Assembly: GCA_002291465.1 (NCBI GenBank)
Contig: CP021238.1
Location: 744,001-808,000 of the forward strand
Direction: 5' to 3'
DNA length: 64,000 bases
From: Mycobacterium lepraemurium
Lineage (GTDB): Bacteria > Actinomycetota > Actinomycetes > Mycobacteriales > Mycobacteriaceae
In this document: in pieces, positions 54,952-63,888 of the stretch
How the letters are laid out: each line of letters begins with the position of its first letter
Numbering within the stretch: position 1 is the first letter of the stretch
Translations under genes and position numbers: made by a program
The notes under the pieces: generated by a model
The model's database searches: none
What the model saw: the letters and a program-made list of their open reading frames with translations, nothing else
Told to the model about the DNA's origin: nothing

Positions 54952-55827
54952 GTGACCTACGAAACCCTCGACGAGGGCCGCATCGCGCGCATCTGGCTCA
55001 ACCGGCCCGACGCCCACAACGCGCAGAGCCACGGGTTGCTCGTTCAGCTCGACGAGGCGTTCGTTCGGGCCGAGGCCGATGACGCCGTTCGGGTGGTCAT
55101 CCTAGCCGCGCGCGGCAAGAACTTCTCCGCCGGTCACGACCTGGGCTCGGAGCTGGCGCTCGCCGAACGCCAGACCGGGCCGGGCCAGCATCCGACCTTC
55201 CGGTTCAACGGCGCCACCCGCGATCCCATCGCGGAGAAGACCTACCTGCAGGAGTGGCACTACTTCTTCCAAAACACTTGCCGCTGGCGCGATCTGCGCA
55301 AGATCACCATCGCCCAGGTGCAGGGCAACGCGATCTCGGCCGGTCTGATGCTGATCTGGGCGTGCGATCTGATCGCGGCCGCCGACAACGCCAAGTTCAG
55401 CGATGTGGTCGGGGTGCGCATGGGCATGCCGGGCGTCGAATACTACGCGCACCCTTGGGAATTCGTCCCCCGCAAGGCCAAAGAGCTGCTGACCGGTGAT
55501 GCGCTGGACGCCGACGAGGCCTACCGGCTGGGCATGGTGTCCAAGGTGTTCCCGGCTGACGAATTGGCCGACAAGACACTGGAATTCGCGCGCCGCATCG
55601 CCGAGCGGCCGACCATGGCCGCCCTGCTGATCAAGGACTCGGTCAACGCCGCCTCGGACGCGATGGGCTTCACGGAGGCGCTGCGGCACGCGTTCCACAT
55701 CCACGAGCTGGGTCACGCGCACTGGGCGGCGCACAACGAGAACAGGTATCCGGTCGGCCTGCCGCCCGACGTCGAGGACTGGCGCAACGCCAAGCCGACC
55801 AGGCTGGCCCGCCGCGACACCCCGTAG
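54952..55827 (+). CDS. Crotonase-family enoyl-CoA hydratase/isomerase
   Basis: This 291-residue crotonase has ILAARGKNFSAGHDLGSELA and VQGNAISAGLMLIWACDLIA as oxyanion segments, and a long insert (FRFNGATRDPIAEKTYLQEW) between them. It begins MTYETLDEGRIARIWLNRPD. The translation continues upstream without Met as GAQPGAQPAEEL; ATG 54896 (MTLSEQAGRSPA) would join it if one base were corrected near 54915. So the real N-terminus may be 18 residues longer. Substrate unknown. Confidence 0.82.
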   Translation: MTYETLDEGRIARIWLNRPDAHNAQSHGLLVQLDEAFVRAEADDAVRVVILAARGKNFSAGHDLGSELALAERQTGPGQHPTFRFNGATRDPIAEKTYLQEWHYFFQNTCRWRDLRKITIAQVQGNAISAGLMLIWACDLIAAADNAKFSDVVGVRMGMPGVEYYAHPWEFVPRKAKELLTGDALDADEAYRLGMVSKVFPADELADKTLEFARRIAERPTMAALLIKDSVNAASDAMGFTEALRHAFHIHELGHAHWAAHNENRYPVGLPPDVEDWRNAKPTRLARRDTP

Positions 55828-55886
55828 CGAGCCCTAACGAGACCGGGGGTAGCGATATTCACCCCGAGGGGACATGCTTCTATAGC

Positions 55887-55900
55887 TAGAACCTGTTCCA
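55887..55900. promoter_or_regulatory. KstR-type operator upstream of an SDR pair
   Basis: TAGAACCTGTTCCA meets every specified position of TnnAACnnGTTnnA. It lies 17 bases before GTG 55918, the same close spacing seen at confirmed-type sites in this window. I do not recall this gene pair among the reported KstR targets of M. tuberculosis. Confidence 0.75.
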
Positions 55901-55917
55901 GTTCGAAAGGGCCTCGC

Positions 55918-56763
55918 GTGCAGCTTTCCTTCCAAGACCGGACCTATCTCATCACCGGCGGCAGCAGCGGGATCGGCAAGGGTGTGGCCGCGGGCCTGGT
56001 CTCGGCCGGGGCGCCGGTGATGATCGTCGGCCGCAACCCGGACCGGCTGGTCGGCGCCGTCGAGGAAATCGCGCCGCTGGCCGACCGCGCGGGGAAAGGT
56101 GGGGCGATCCGCTACGAGCCCACGGACGTCACCAACGAGGACGAGGTGGCCCGCGCGGTCGACGCCGCGACGGCGTGGCACGGCCGGCTGCACGGGGCCG
56201 TGCACTGCGCCGGAGGCTCGTTGACGGTCGGGCCGATCACCCACACCGACTCGGAGGCATGGCGAAACACCGTCGACCTCAACGTCAACGGCACCATGTA
56301 CGTGCTCAAGCACGTCGGCCGCGAACTGGTGCGCGGGGGCGGCGGCTCGTTCATCGGGATCTCCTCGATCGCCGCCAGCAACACCCACCGCTGGTTCGGG
56401 CCCTACGGCGTAACCAAGTCGGCCATCGACCACATGATGATGCTGGCCGCCGACGAACTCGGGGAGTCGTGGGTGCGGGTCAACAGCATCCGCCCGGGCC
56501 TGATCCGTACGGATCTCGTTGACGCCAGCGTGATTCAGTCGCCGGAGATCAGCGCGGACTACGCCCAGTGCACGCCGCTGCCCCGCGTGGGCGAGGTCGA
56601 GGACGTCGCCAACCTGGCGATGTTTCTGCTCAGCGCCGCTGCCGGCTGGATCACCGGCCAGTGCATCAACGTCGACGGCGGCCACATGTTGCGTCGCGGC
56701 CCCGACTACTCGTCGATGATGGTGCAGATGTTCGGCCAGGACGCGCTGCGCGGCGTGGTCTGA
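55918..56763 (+). CDS. Short-chain dehydrogenase/reductase behind a KstR-type site
   Basis: This 281-residue SDR has TYLITGGSSGIGKGVAAGLV, the CAGGS variant of the NNAG region (HCAGGSLTVGP) and YGVTKSAIDHM as the catalytic Tyr-x-x-x-Lys. The start GTG 55918 follows GAAAGGG. The next SDR begins 14 bases after its stop, so the two are an operon. Steroid or acyl-CoA specificity is inferred only from the operator. It does not match the known cluster SDRs closely. Confidence 0.8.
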   Translation: MQLSFQDRTYLITGGSSGIGKGVAAGLVSAGAPVMIVGRNPDRLVGAVEEIAPLADRAGKGGAIRYEPTDVTNEDEVARAVDAATAWHGRLHGAVHCAGGSLTVGPITHTDSEAWRNTVDLNVNGTMYVLKHVGRELVRGGGGSFIGISSIAASNTHRWFGPYGVTKSAIDHMMMLAADELGESWVRVNSIRPGLIRTDLVDASVIQSPEISADYAQCTPLPRVGEVEDVANLAMFLLSAAAGWITGQCINVDGGHMLRRGPDYSSMMVQMFGQDALRGVV

Positions 56764-56777
56764 GCCGGGAGAATCGC

Positions 56778-57569
56778 ATGAAAAGGCTTGAGGGCAAACG
56801 GATTCTGGTGACCGGCGCCGCGTCGGGCATCGGCCAGGCGACCGCGCTGCGGTTGCTGGACGAGGGCGCCGCGGTGGCTGCCTCCGACGTCGCCGTCGAC
56901 GGGCTGGAGCGGACGCGCGACCGGGCGGCGCAGGCAGGCACCGCCGAGCGGCTGGTCACCGTGACCATGGACGTGGGCCGCGAGGACGCGGTGGTCGGCG
57001 GCGTGCGCGTCGCCGTCGAGCAGCTGGGTGGCCTGGATTCGCTGGTCAACGCCGCCGGCATGCTGCGCGCCGCGCACACCCACCAGACCAGCCTGCAGCT
57101 GTGGAACCAGATCATCGGCGTCAACCTGACCGGGACCTTCCTGGTGGTCCGGGAGGCGCTGCCGGCGCTGCTGGACAACGCGCGCAGCGCGGTGGTGAAC
57201 TTCAGCTCCACCTCGGCCTCGTTCGCCCACCCCTATATGGCCGCCTACGCCGCGAGCAAGGGCGGCATCCAGGCCTTCACCCACTCGCTGGCGCTGGAAT
57301 ACGCGCGCCGGGGCCTGCGCGCGGTGTGCGTGGCGCCGGGCAGCATCAAGTCCGGCATCACCGACGTCACCGGCGGCTACATCCCCGAAGACGCCGACTG
57401 GTCGCTGTTTTCGCGGTTGCTGCCGGTGCTGCCGACCACGGTGGAATCCAGCGGCACCGGGATGGCCGAGCCCACCGCCGTCGCCGGGGTGATCGCCATG
57501 CTGGTGTCCGACGACGGCGCGTTCATCACCGGCACCGAGATCCGCATCGACGGCGGAACCCACGCCTGA
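56778..57569 (+). CDS. Short-chain dehydrogenase/reductase, second gene of the pair
   Basis: This 263-residue SDR has ILVTGAASGIGQATALRLLD, NAAGMLRAAHTHQTSLQLW and YAASKGGIQAF (catalytic Tyr/Lys). The C-terminus GTEIRIDGGTHA is typical of classical SDRs. GGGAGAATCGC gives a ribosome site before ATG 56778. It is the second gene of the putative KstR-controlled pair. It ends four bases before the convergent cpsA stop. Confidence 0.82.
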   Translation: MKRLEGKRILVTGAASGIGQATALRLLDEGAAVAASDVAVDGLERTRDRAAQAGTAERLVTVTMDVGREDAVVGGVRVAVEQLGGLDSLVNAAGMLRAAHTHQTSLQLWNQIIGVNLTGTFLVVREALPALLDNARSAVVNFSSTSASFAHPYMAAYAASKGGIQAFTHSLALEYARRGLRAVCVAPGSIKSGITDVTGGYIPEDADWSLFSRLLPVLPTTVESSGTGMAEPTAVAGVIAMLVSDDGAFITGTEIRIDGGTHA

Positions 57570-57573
57570 GGGT

Positions 57574-59136
57574 TCAGTTCACGCACGGCACGCCGCCGCC
57601 GTCGATCGGTTTCCCCTGATCCGGCGTCGGATACGTGGTCGTGGTGCCGTTGTAGTAGTAGGTCTTGGCCTTGCTCGACGTGGTGGTGCTGCTGGTGCTC
57701 GTCGTGTCGTCCAGCTGGGTGTCGTCGGTGGTGGGCATCGTGAAGTTGGTGTCCACCGTCAGCCGGATGTGGCCGGGCGCGATGCTGGGGCTGGGCTGGT
57801 TGGGCGCGTCCAGGCTGAGCAGGTTGGCCAGGTTGCGCGCGTCGTTCTGGGCGCCGGCGCCGTACTCGATGGTGGTGGCGGCCGGGTCGCCGGATTCGCG
57901 GTCGCGGACCTGGCCCGTGGTGTAGCCCCGCTTCTTCAGCGCGTGCGACACCTCGCTGGCCAGACCGCTCATGCTGCCGGAGTTGACCACGTCGACCACC
58001 GTGGACGGATCGGGTGCGACGGACGTGCTGGTGGGCGCGGACGTCGGCGCGTCGGCGCCGATCGCGGCCGCCACCTCCGCCTTGATCGCCGCGGGGTCGA
58101 CGATGTTGACGTCCTGACCGTCGATGTTGTCGTAGCGCACCACGGGCAGCGTGCGGAATTCGATGTTGCCGCCGGCCAGCCCGCCCAGCCGCTGGATCAT
58201 GTCGTCGGTCCAGCCCGCCGACAGCACCACGTCCTTGCGCGCCACCGCCATCAGATTCTTGAGCTTGTCGATGTTGGTGAAGGTGCCCGCCGCCTGCAGC
58301 TCCTGCATGACCGAGGAGATGAACGCCTGCTGGCGGTGGGTGCGGTCCAGATCGCCGTTGTCCAGGCCGTGCCGCTGCCGGACGAACGAGAGCGCCTCGG
58401 ACGCGTCCAGCCGCTGGCGCCCGGCCGGGAAGTCGGCGCCGGAATACGAGTCGTAGACGGGATGGTTCAGGCACACCTCGACGCCGCCCAGGGTCTGCGC
58501 CAGGTCGTAGAAGCCGGCCAGGTTGACCTCGGCGAAGTAGTCGATGGGCACCCCGGTCAGGTTGCGCACCGCGCGCAGGGTCGCCGCCCGGCCGGCTTCG
58601 CGGCCCTTGGTCTCGAGTTCCTTCTGGCTGCTGGTGCCCTGGTTGGCCAGCTTCTGGGCGACGTACTGCTTGGTCAGCCCGTACGCCTCCTTGATCTTGA
58701 TGTGGTTGTATCCGGGCACCCCGCTGAACGGCACCCAGTCGTCGCGGGGGATGGAGAACGCGACGACCTTGTTGTCGGCGCTGACGTGCACCAGGATCAG
58801 CGTGTTGGTGTTGTAGCCGCCGTCGTCGGAATCGCCCGCGTGCAAGTGCTTCAGGATCGAATACGGCAGGTCGTTGCCGTCCTGGTCCTTCCGCGAGTCC
58901 AGCCCGATCAGCAGGATGTTCATGTTGTCGCCGCTGGAGCGGGGATCGTCGGGTTGCAGCGCGTTGGACACCGTGATGCCGCCCAGGGCGCCGTGCGCCA
59001 CGTAGTATCCGGCGCCGGTCAGCCCGATCGCCGCCACGGAGACCAGCGCACCCAGGGTGCGCGTCAGCCCCTTACGGAAACGGGAGGGCTGACGGACGGC
59101 TCGATGACGGCGATGGGCACCGCCCGAGCGGGCCAT
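57574..59136 (-). CDS. cpsA: CpsA-like LytR-CpsA-Psr family ligase
   Basis: This 520-residue membrane-anchored protein has a basic N-terminus and one membrane helix (LGALVSVAAIGLTGAGYYVA). The LCP domain follows, with NILLIGLDSRKD, NTLILVHVSADNKVVAFSIP and RLDASEALSFVRQRHGLDN. A C-terminal LytR_C-type domain and a Ser/Thr-rich tail complete it. It matches Rv3484. LCP proteins attach arabinogalactan or other glycans to peptidoglycan. ATG 59136 follows homology; the longer open frame is unsupported. Confidence 0.9.
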   Translation of the reverse strand: MARSGGAHRRHRAVRQPSRFRKGLTRTLGALVSVAAIGLTGAGYYVAHGALGGITVSNALQPDDPRSSGDNMNILLIGLDSRKDQDGNDLPYSILKHLHAGDSDDGGYNTNTLILVHVSADNKVVAFSIPRDDWVPFSGVPGYNHIKIKEAYGLTKQYVAQKLANQGTSSQKELETKGREAGRAATLRAVRNLTGVPIDYFAEVNLAGFYDLAQTLGGVEVCLNHPVYDSYSGADFPAGRQRLDASEALSFVRQRHGLDNGDLDRTHRQQAFISSVMQELQAAGTFTNIDKLKNLMAVARKDVVLSAGWTDDMIQRLGGLAGGNIEFRTLPVVRYDNIDGQDVNIVDPAAIKAEVAAAIGADAPTSAPTSTSVAPDPSTVVDVVNSGSMSGLASEVSHALKKRGYTTGQVRDRESGDPAATTIEYGAGAQNDARNLANLLSLDAPNQPSPSIAPGHIRLTVDTNFTMPTTDDTQLDDTTSTSSTTTSSKAKTYYYNGTTTTYPTPDQGKPIDGGGVPCVN

Positions 59137-59446
59137 CACAAACCTCTGCCCACACCCAGAACATCGCCGGGCGCCGTGACGGCGGTTTGCGGCGATGGTG
59201 CTCCAAGCATAGTGACAAGTATGCGTTAGCTCGCTGTGAAGCCCCCAATCGAGATCACCCGTCACCAGAGGCAACCGGGCGCGTGGGTGGCGCTGGTCAT
59301 GGCCGGCGATCGCCGCCCCACCTGCGTGTTTACCCCCGACTGGTGCCGGCTGGGGCCGCGCCGATCTCCGGGAGGTCTCGGGCCGAACACGGCGCTGTCC
59401 GGATCGACTCGCATTCGTTACCGGGCGGACACCGCACCTGGCCGCG
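59137..59446. other. 310-base non-coding stretch upstream of cpsA
   Basis: This region lies between the cpsA start and the 3' end of the next minus-strand gene, so it should contain the cpsA promoter. Short rightward open frames exist but show normal GC-rich random composition and no recognisable domain. I see no KstR-type site or strong hairpin. Confidence 0.5.
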
Positions 59447-59716
59447 CTAGCGGGCCTTGACCAGGTCTTCGCCCGATTGGTAGAAGAGCGCGATGTTGCT
59501 GCCGGTGACGATCTCGGCGAGGTAGACGCCGACGGGTTCGACCTCGTAGTAGTAGTGGGCGTTGCCCTCGGTGTCCAGCGTCGAGGCGCAGGACAGCCCC
59601 GGCGCGCCGCAGTGCTGCTTGATGGCCGCCGCGAGGGCGGCGAGCAGCACGACCACGGCGATGCCGATGGTCAGCGGGATTCGGTGCACCGGTGACCCCG
59701 TTCGCGCCAGATTCAC
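59447..59716 (-). CDS. Small single-pass membrane protein of unknown function
   Basis: This 89-residue protein has one membrane segment (IPLTIGIAVVVLLAALAAAI). An exported part with two Cys follows (HCGAPGLSCASTLD), then a Tyr-rich strand (HYYYEVEPVGVYLAEIV). GTG 59716 is chosen because the hydrophobic segment follows directly; the frame is open further upstream. No family recognised. It may be co-oriented with cpsA but is separated by 310 bases. Confidence 0.6.
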   Translation of the reverse strand: MNLARTGSPVHRIPLTIGIAVVVLLAALAAAIKQHCGAPGLSCASTLDTEGNAHYYYEVEPVGVYLAEIVTGSNIALFYQSGEDLVKAR

Positions 59717-60075
59717 GGCTGGAGTGTAAGCGGCCGACCCCGCGGGCGGCCCTGAGCCGAGCGAAGGGCCGAGCATGACCGAGACACGCTTGCGGCCGTT
59801 CCCGCCGGCGCGGCCGCGAAATTCCGAGCCGCCCGAGCGCGAGGCGGACGCGAACAGGATTGGAGGGTAGGCATGCGCGCCGAGGAAGGCGACGAATCCG
59901 TCAAGGACTATGCAAAGGAAAGCCGGGAAACCCCCTGGGTCGCATCAAGGCTTCCCAACATGGCGGCGGCCGGCTCGGTGCCATCGCCCGGCGCTTCGCG
60001 CGGCTGTGGCGCGGACCCCGCGGACCGGAGGACACCGGTCCCGCCCGCTGAGCGCGTAAGCGATTGGGCCACAGG
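59717..60075. other. 359-base region with possible degraded small ORF
   Basis: No firm gene. GGAGGG precedes ATG 59873, which starts MRAEEGDESVKDYAKESRET. A second frame then gives LGRIKASQHGGGRLGAIARR and a basic tail to a stop near 60050, so a small protein of about 60 residues with one frameshift is possible. Before it, ATG 59775 opens a 31-codon ORF (MTETRLRPFPPARPRNSEPP). Evidence is only codon pattern and ribosome site. Confidence 0.3.
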
Positions 60076-61572
60076 CTAATTCGGTGGAATGACCGGCGCC
60101 GGGTGGCGCTGCGCCCACGGCCGGGCCTGCTCGAGTTGCGCGGCCAGTTGCAGCAGATTCCCGTCGGCGCCGAGCTTCCCGACGAACTGCACACCGAGCG
60201 GAAGGCCATCGTTGGTCCGGTGCAGCGGCACGCTGATCGCGGGCCGCCCGGTCAGGTTAGCCAGCTGCGTGTAGGGCACCCAGCCCAGGCTCTCCCGGAT
60301 GAGGTCATCGAGAATCCTGCTGAGTCGCATCAGTTTACCGCCGCGCACCCTGCTGACCAGGCGGGCCGCGCGCTGCAGCGCCGCCGACGTCGAGGTGGCA
60401 CCGACCACCAGGGGAGGGGTGGCCAGGGTGGGCGTGAGGAAGAAGTCGTAGCCCTCGTGGAACGCCGCCAGCGACTGGATGTAGGTGTTCCTGTTCTCCA
60501 GGGCGGACATCACCGGCAGCACCCCGCCGGACCGGCCGAGCTCACTGATTGCCAAGGTGTCGGCCTCGAAGTCGTTGTCGCGGGCCCCGGTTCGCCTCCT
60601 GATGTCGGCGACCTGCTGGTGCAGCTGGGCGAACCAGATGGTCAGGAAGTCACGCCCCAGCGCGGCGTCGTCGTAGGGCGGGGCAACCTCCCGCACCCGG
60701 TGGCCTAACTCGCTCAGCAGGGCCGCACTGTTCTCGACGGCGGCGACGGCCTCGCGGTCCGGGCGCGGGTTGAGCGCCGAACGGGCCGAGTACCCGATTG
60801 TCAGAGGCCCCGGAGGACGCGTGATCCATTCGGCAAAGGGCTTGTCCGGCAGCGCAGCTCGGTAGGACGCGTCGGGGTGGTGCCCGATGATCGCGTCCAG
60901 CAGCGCGGCGCTGTCGCGCACCGTGCGGGTGACCACACCCTGGGTGGCCATGCCCAGCATCAGCTCGCCGGTCTGCGGGCCGTAGGGCGCCAACCCCCGG
61001 CTGGGCTTGAGGCCGACGAGGCCGTTGCAGGCGGCCGGGATGCGGATCGACCCGCCACCGTCGTTGGCGCCCGCGGCCGGGACGATGCCGGCCGCCACCG
61101 CTGCGCCGGATCCGCCCGACGAGCCGCCGGGGGTGCGTTCGGTGTCCCACGGATTGCGGGCGGGTCCCCAGTAATCGGGCTCGGTCACCCCCTTGGCCCC
61201 GAACTCGGGCGTATTGGTCTTGCCGAAGATCACCAGTCCCGCGTCCAGGAACCGCGCGGTGACCAGCGCGTGCCGGTCGGCGACGTCGTTGGCCAGCGAC
61301 CGTGACCCGCACGAGGTGGGAAAGCCGCGATACTCCTGGCCGAGGTCCTTGAGCAGGAACGGCACCCCGGCGAACGGCCCGCTCAGGTTCGGGTCGGCGG
61401 CTTGCCGGTCGGCGACGTCGTCGAGCCGGCACACGATGGCGTTCAGGCGCGGATTCACCGCGTCCGCGCGCTGCCGTGCCAGCGCAAGCAGTTCGGCCGG
61501 CGTGACCTGCTTGTCCGCCACCAGCCCGGCCAGGGCGGTCGCATCCAACGCCATGTACTCGTCCAGACGCAT
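60076..61572 (-). CDS. Amidase-signature family hydrolase
   Basis: This 498-residue amidase has the catalytic Lys in [14 protein letters not shown]. The Gly/Ser motif [20 protein letters not shown] holds the cis-Ser, and the nucleophile Ser is in [15 protein letters not shown]. The common Thr/Ser before DGGGS is Asn here. It hydrolyses amides of unknown nature in the cytosol. ATG 61572 is divergent from the alpha/beta-hydrolase gene. Family assignment is firm; the particular amidase subtype is not. Confidence 0.9.
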   Translation of the reverse strand: MRLDEYMALDATALAGLVADKQVTPAELLALARQRADAVNPRLNAIVCRLDDVADRQAADPNLSGPFAGVPFLLKDLGQEYRGFPTSCGSRSLANDVADRHALVTARFLDAGLVIFGKTNTPEFGAKGVTEPDYWGPARNPWDTERTPGGSSGGSGAAVAAGIVPAAGANDGGGSIRIPAACNGLVGLKPSRGLAPYGPQTGELMLGMATQGVVTRTVRDSAALLDAIIGHHPDASYRAALPDKPFAEWITRPPGPLTIGYSARSALNPRPDREAVAAVENSAALLSELGHRVREVAPPYDDAALGRDFLTIWFAQLHQQVADIRRRTGARDNDFEADTLAISELGRSGGVLPVMSALENRNTYIQSLAAFHEGYDFFLTPTLATPPLVVGATSTSAALQRAARLVSRVRGGKLMRLSRILDDLIRESLGWVPYTQLANLTGRPAISVPLHRTNDGLPLGVQFVGKLGADGNLLQLAAQLEQARPWAQRHPAPVIPPN

Positions 61573-61633
61573 GCCGTTGACGTTAAGCCACCGCCGGCCC
61601 GGCCGGGGGCCGCCTTAGTATCACCTGGTGCCC

Positions 61634-62501
61634 ATGGCAGCCGAACCCTTCACGATCCGCGGCCCCGGCGGCGTTCAGATCGTCGCCGACCGTCTCGGGG
61701 ATCCTCGCGCGCGCCGTGGTGTTCCTGCGCGGTGGTGGGCAGACGCGGCGGTCGTGGGGCAAGGCGGCCGCCGCCGTCGCCGCCCGCGGGTGGCAGGCGG
61801 TCACCGTCGACCTGCGCGGGCACGGCGAATCGGACTGGTCCGGCGACGGCGACTACCGGGTCGTCAGCTTCGCCGCCGATGTGCAGGCGGTGCTGGGCAC
61901 GCTGCCCCCGAAGCCGGTGCTGGTCGGCGCCTCTCTCGGCGGTTTCACCTCGATGCTGCTCGCCGGCGAACTGTCCCCGGGCATCGCGAGCGCGGTCGTG
62001 CTGGTGGACATCGTGCCGAACATGGATCAGTCCGGGGCCAACCGGATTCACGCCTTCATGGTCGACCGGGTGGACTCAGGATTCGCCTCGCTCGACGAGG
62101 TAGCCGACGCGATCGCCGAATACAACCCGCACCGGCCGCGGCCAACCGATCTGGAGGGCCTGACCACCAACCTGCGTCGCCGCGGCGATCGCTGGTATTG
62201 GCACTGGGATCCGCAATTCATCAGCGGCACAGCGGCTTTCCCGCCGTTCGAGGTCACCGACCCGGATCGGATGCACGCGGCCGTCGAGGCGATCCTGCGA
62301 GACGGCGTGCCCATCCTGCTGATCCGCGGCCAGATGAGCGACCTGGTCAGCCAGGAGCGCGCCGACGAGTTCCTGGCGCGCTTCCCCCAGGTCGAATTCA
62401 CCGACGTGCGCGGGGCGGGGCACATGGTCGCCGGTGACCGCAACGACGTTTTCGCCGACGCCGTGCTGGATTTCCTCGCCCACCGCCTCGACGTCGAATG
62501 A
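61634..62501 (+). pseudogene. Alpha/beta hydrolase, frameshifted near the N-terminus
   Basis: ATG 61634 reads MAAEPFTIRGPGGVQIVADR, the first strands of an alpha/beta hydrolase. One base is gained or lost near 61705, after which another frame reads VVFLRGGGQTRRSWGKAAAA and the rest: nucleophile elbow VLVGASLGGFTS, acidic residue region RGQMSDLVSQ and the His in GAGHMVAGDRND. All catalytic residues survive. A start at GTG 61716 would lack the first strands. Single lesion, so sequencing error is possible. Confidence 0.72.
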
Positions 62502-62583
62502 ACCATGGGAAAGGCTGGGCGCCGGCCTCTTTCGGCCCGGCGGCGCTGCTACTATCTGCCGGGCGCAAGCGGAGGAGGGCGGC

Positions 62584-63252
62584 GTGACCGTGTCGTGGCT
62601 GCGGGGGTCGGGGCTCGTCGGGGCGGTGTTGGTGGCCGCCACGGCGGTGGCGAAAACCGCGGGCGCGGCACCGCCTCCGGCTCTGCCGGCCCCGCCGCCG
62701 TAGCCGGGCATCGGCGCCGATCACGAAAATGGCAGGTGCACAGCATGATTCGCCGCCCAGGGTTCCGACGGCAGCTACTACCTGATGACCAGTGGGCACT
62801 GCGACGCGCACGACGGTGCGGAGTGGACGTACGGCAACGACGCCCCGCTGGGCAGGATCTCGGCCAGTGAACACGAGGGCGACAAGCGGGACGCCGCGAT
62901 CATCCGGCTCGAGCTGAGCGTCGGCATGCCCGTCGGCGACGTCGGTGGCAGGTATCAGGTGCGGGATGTGTTGAGCCGCCCGCAGATTCAGGTCGGCATG
63001 CCGTTCTGCAAGATCGGGGCGCTCACCGGGGAGACGTGCGGTGCCATCAAGGGCGTCGCTGGCGACGTCGTCGAAGCCAGCGTGTTCAGCCTGGACGGCG
63101 ACAGCGGCAGCCCGGGGTTCGTGATGAATCCCGACGGCAGCGTGAGCGCGGTGGGCCTGTTGATGTCCTCGCCCGACGGGGACGACTACACCACCTACTT
63201 CATGCTGGTCAATCCGCTGCTGGACCGGTGGGGCTTGCGGATTCTGCCGTGA
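62584..63252 (+). pseudogene. Secreted chymotrypsin-like serine protease, two in-frame stops
   Basis: GTG 62584 opens a signal peptide (MTVSWLRGSGLVGAVLVAAT to GAAPPP). TAG at 62701 and TGA at 62746 interrupt the same frame. Beyond them the frame stays open to 63252 with His in MTSGHCDAHDGAEW, Asp in KRDAAIIRLELS and Ser in SLDGDSGSPGFVMN, the full catalytic triad, plus CKIGALTGETCGAIKG. The pattern resembles small actinobacterial trypsin-like proteases such as Rv1815. Decay appears recent because the triad and frame are intact. Confidence 0.75.
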
Positions 63253-63383
63253 CGTTTGCGCATCTGGGGCATCGGGTATCCGCCGCACCGGCTTCGAACG
63301 CGTCGGCCCCGGGACCGTTGACGGGCTGCCGGCGCGGCCAACGGCAAGAGGCGGGCGGAACCAGCGACACGAAGGGAACAGTA

Positions 63384-63854
63384 GTGAAGCGTGGGACCGT
63401 AGTGGGAGTGGCCGGAGTGGCCCTGGTGATCGGGGCGAGCGCCGATTGTTCGAGCAACAAGTCGAACACCGGGGCGTCCGGTTCGTCGGGCGCGCCGGCA
63501 GCGGCGGCCCCGCAGCTCATCGTCGACGGTCAAACCCAGAACGTCAGCGGGCAGGTCACCTGCACCACCAACGGTGACACGACCACCATCGGCATCGGCG
63601 ACCCGACCGCCGGCCTGGGCGCCGTCGTCAGCAACGGCAATCCGCCCCTGGTGCATTCGGTCGGCTTGAGCACCGTCAACGGCGTCGCGCTCGGCTTCTC
63701 CGACGCCGCCCCGAATCAGGGCGGCAACGCCGGGGCCGCGGTGAACGTAAAGACGTGGGCGATCAAGGGCACCGCGACCGGCGTCGACATGAGCAACCCG
63801 CAGCAACCACAGCAGGTAACCAAGTCATTCGAGTTGGACGCAACCTGCCCGTAG
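63384..63854 (+). CDS. LpqH (19 kDa antigen)-like protein with altered lipobox
   Basis: This 156-residue protein follows LpqH closely: MKRGTVVGVAGVALVIGASA, then DCSSNKSNTGASGSSGAPAA, VDGQTQNVSGQVTCTTNG and TGVDMSNPQQ with a final Cys. LpqH is a surface lipoprotein lipidated at Cys22. Here the lipobox residues before Cys22 read S-A-D instead of L-S-G. Asp at the -1 position should impair lipidation or signal peptidase II cleavage. GTG 63384 is preceded by a GAAGGGAA site. Confidence 0.82.
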   Translation: MKRGTVVGVAGVALVIGASADCSSNKSNTGASGSSGAPAAAAPQLIVDGQTQNVSGQVTCTTNGDTTTIGIGDPTAGLGAVVSNGNPPLVHSVGLSTVNGVALGFSDAAPNQGGNAGAAVNVKTWAIKGTATGVDMSNPQQPQQVTKSFELDATCP

Positions 63855-63888
63855 TGCAGGCCGTCGGACACCCAAGGGGGACGCAGCT

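Noticed and set aside
59187..59460. Rightward small ORF upstream of cpsA
   Set aside because: No ribosome site or homology; likely chance open frame in GC-rich DNA.
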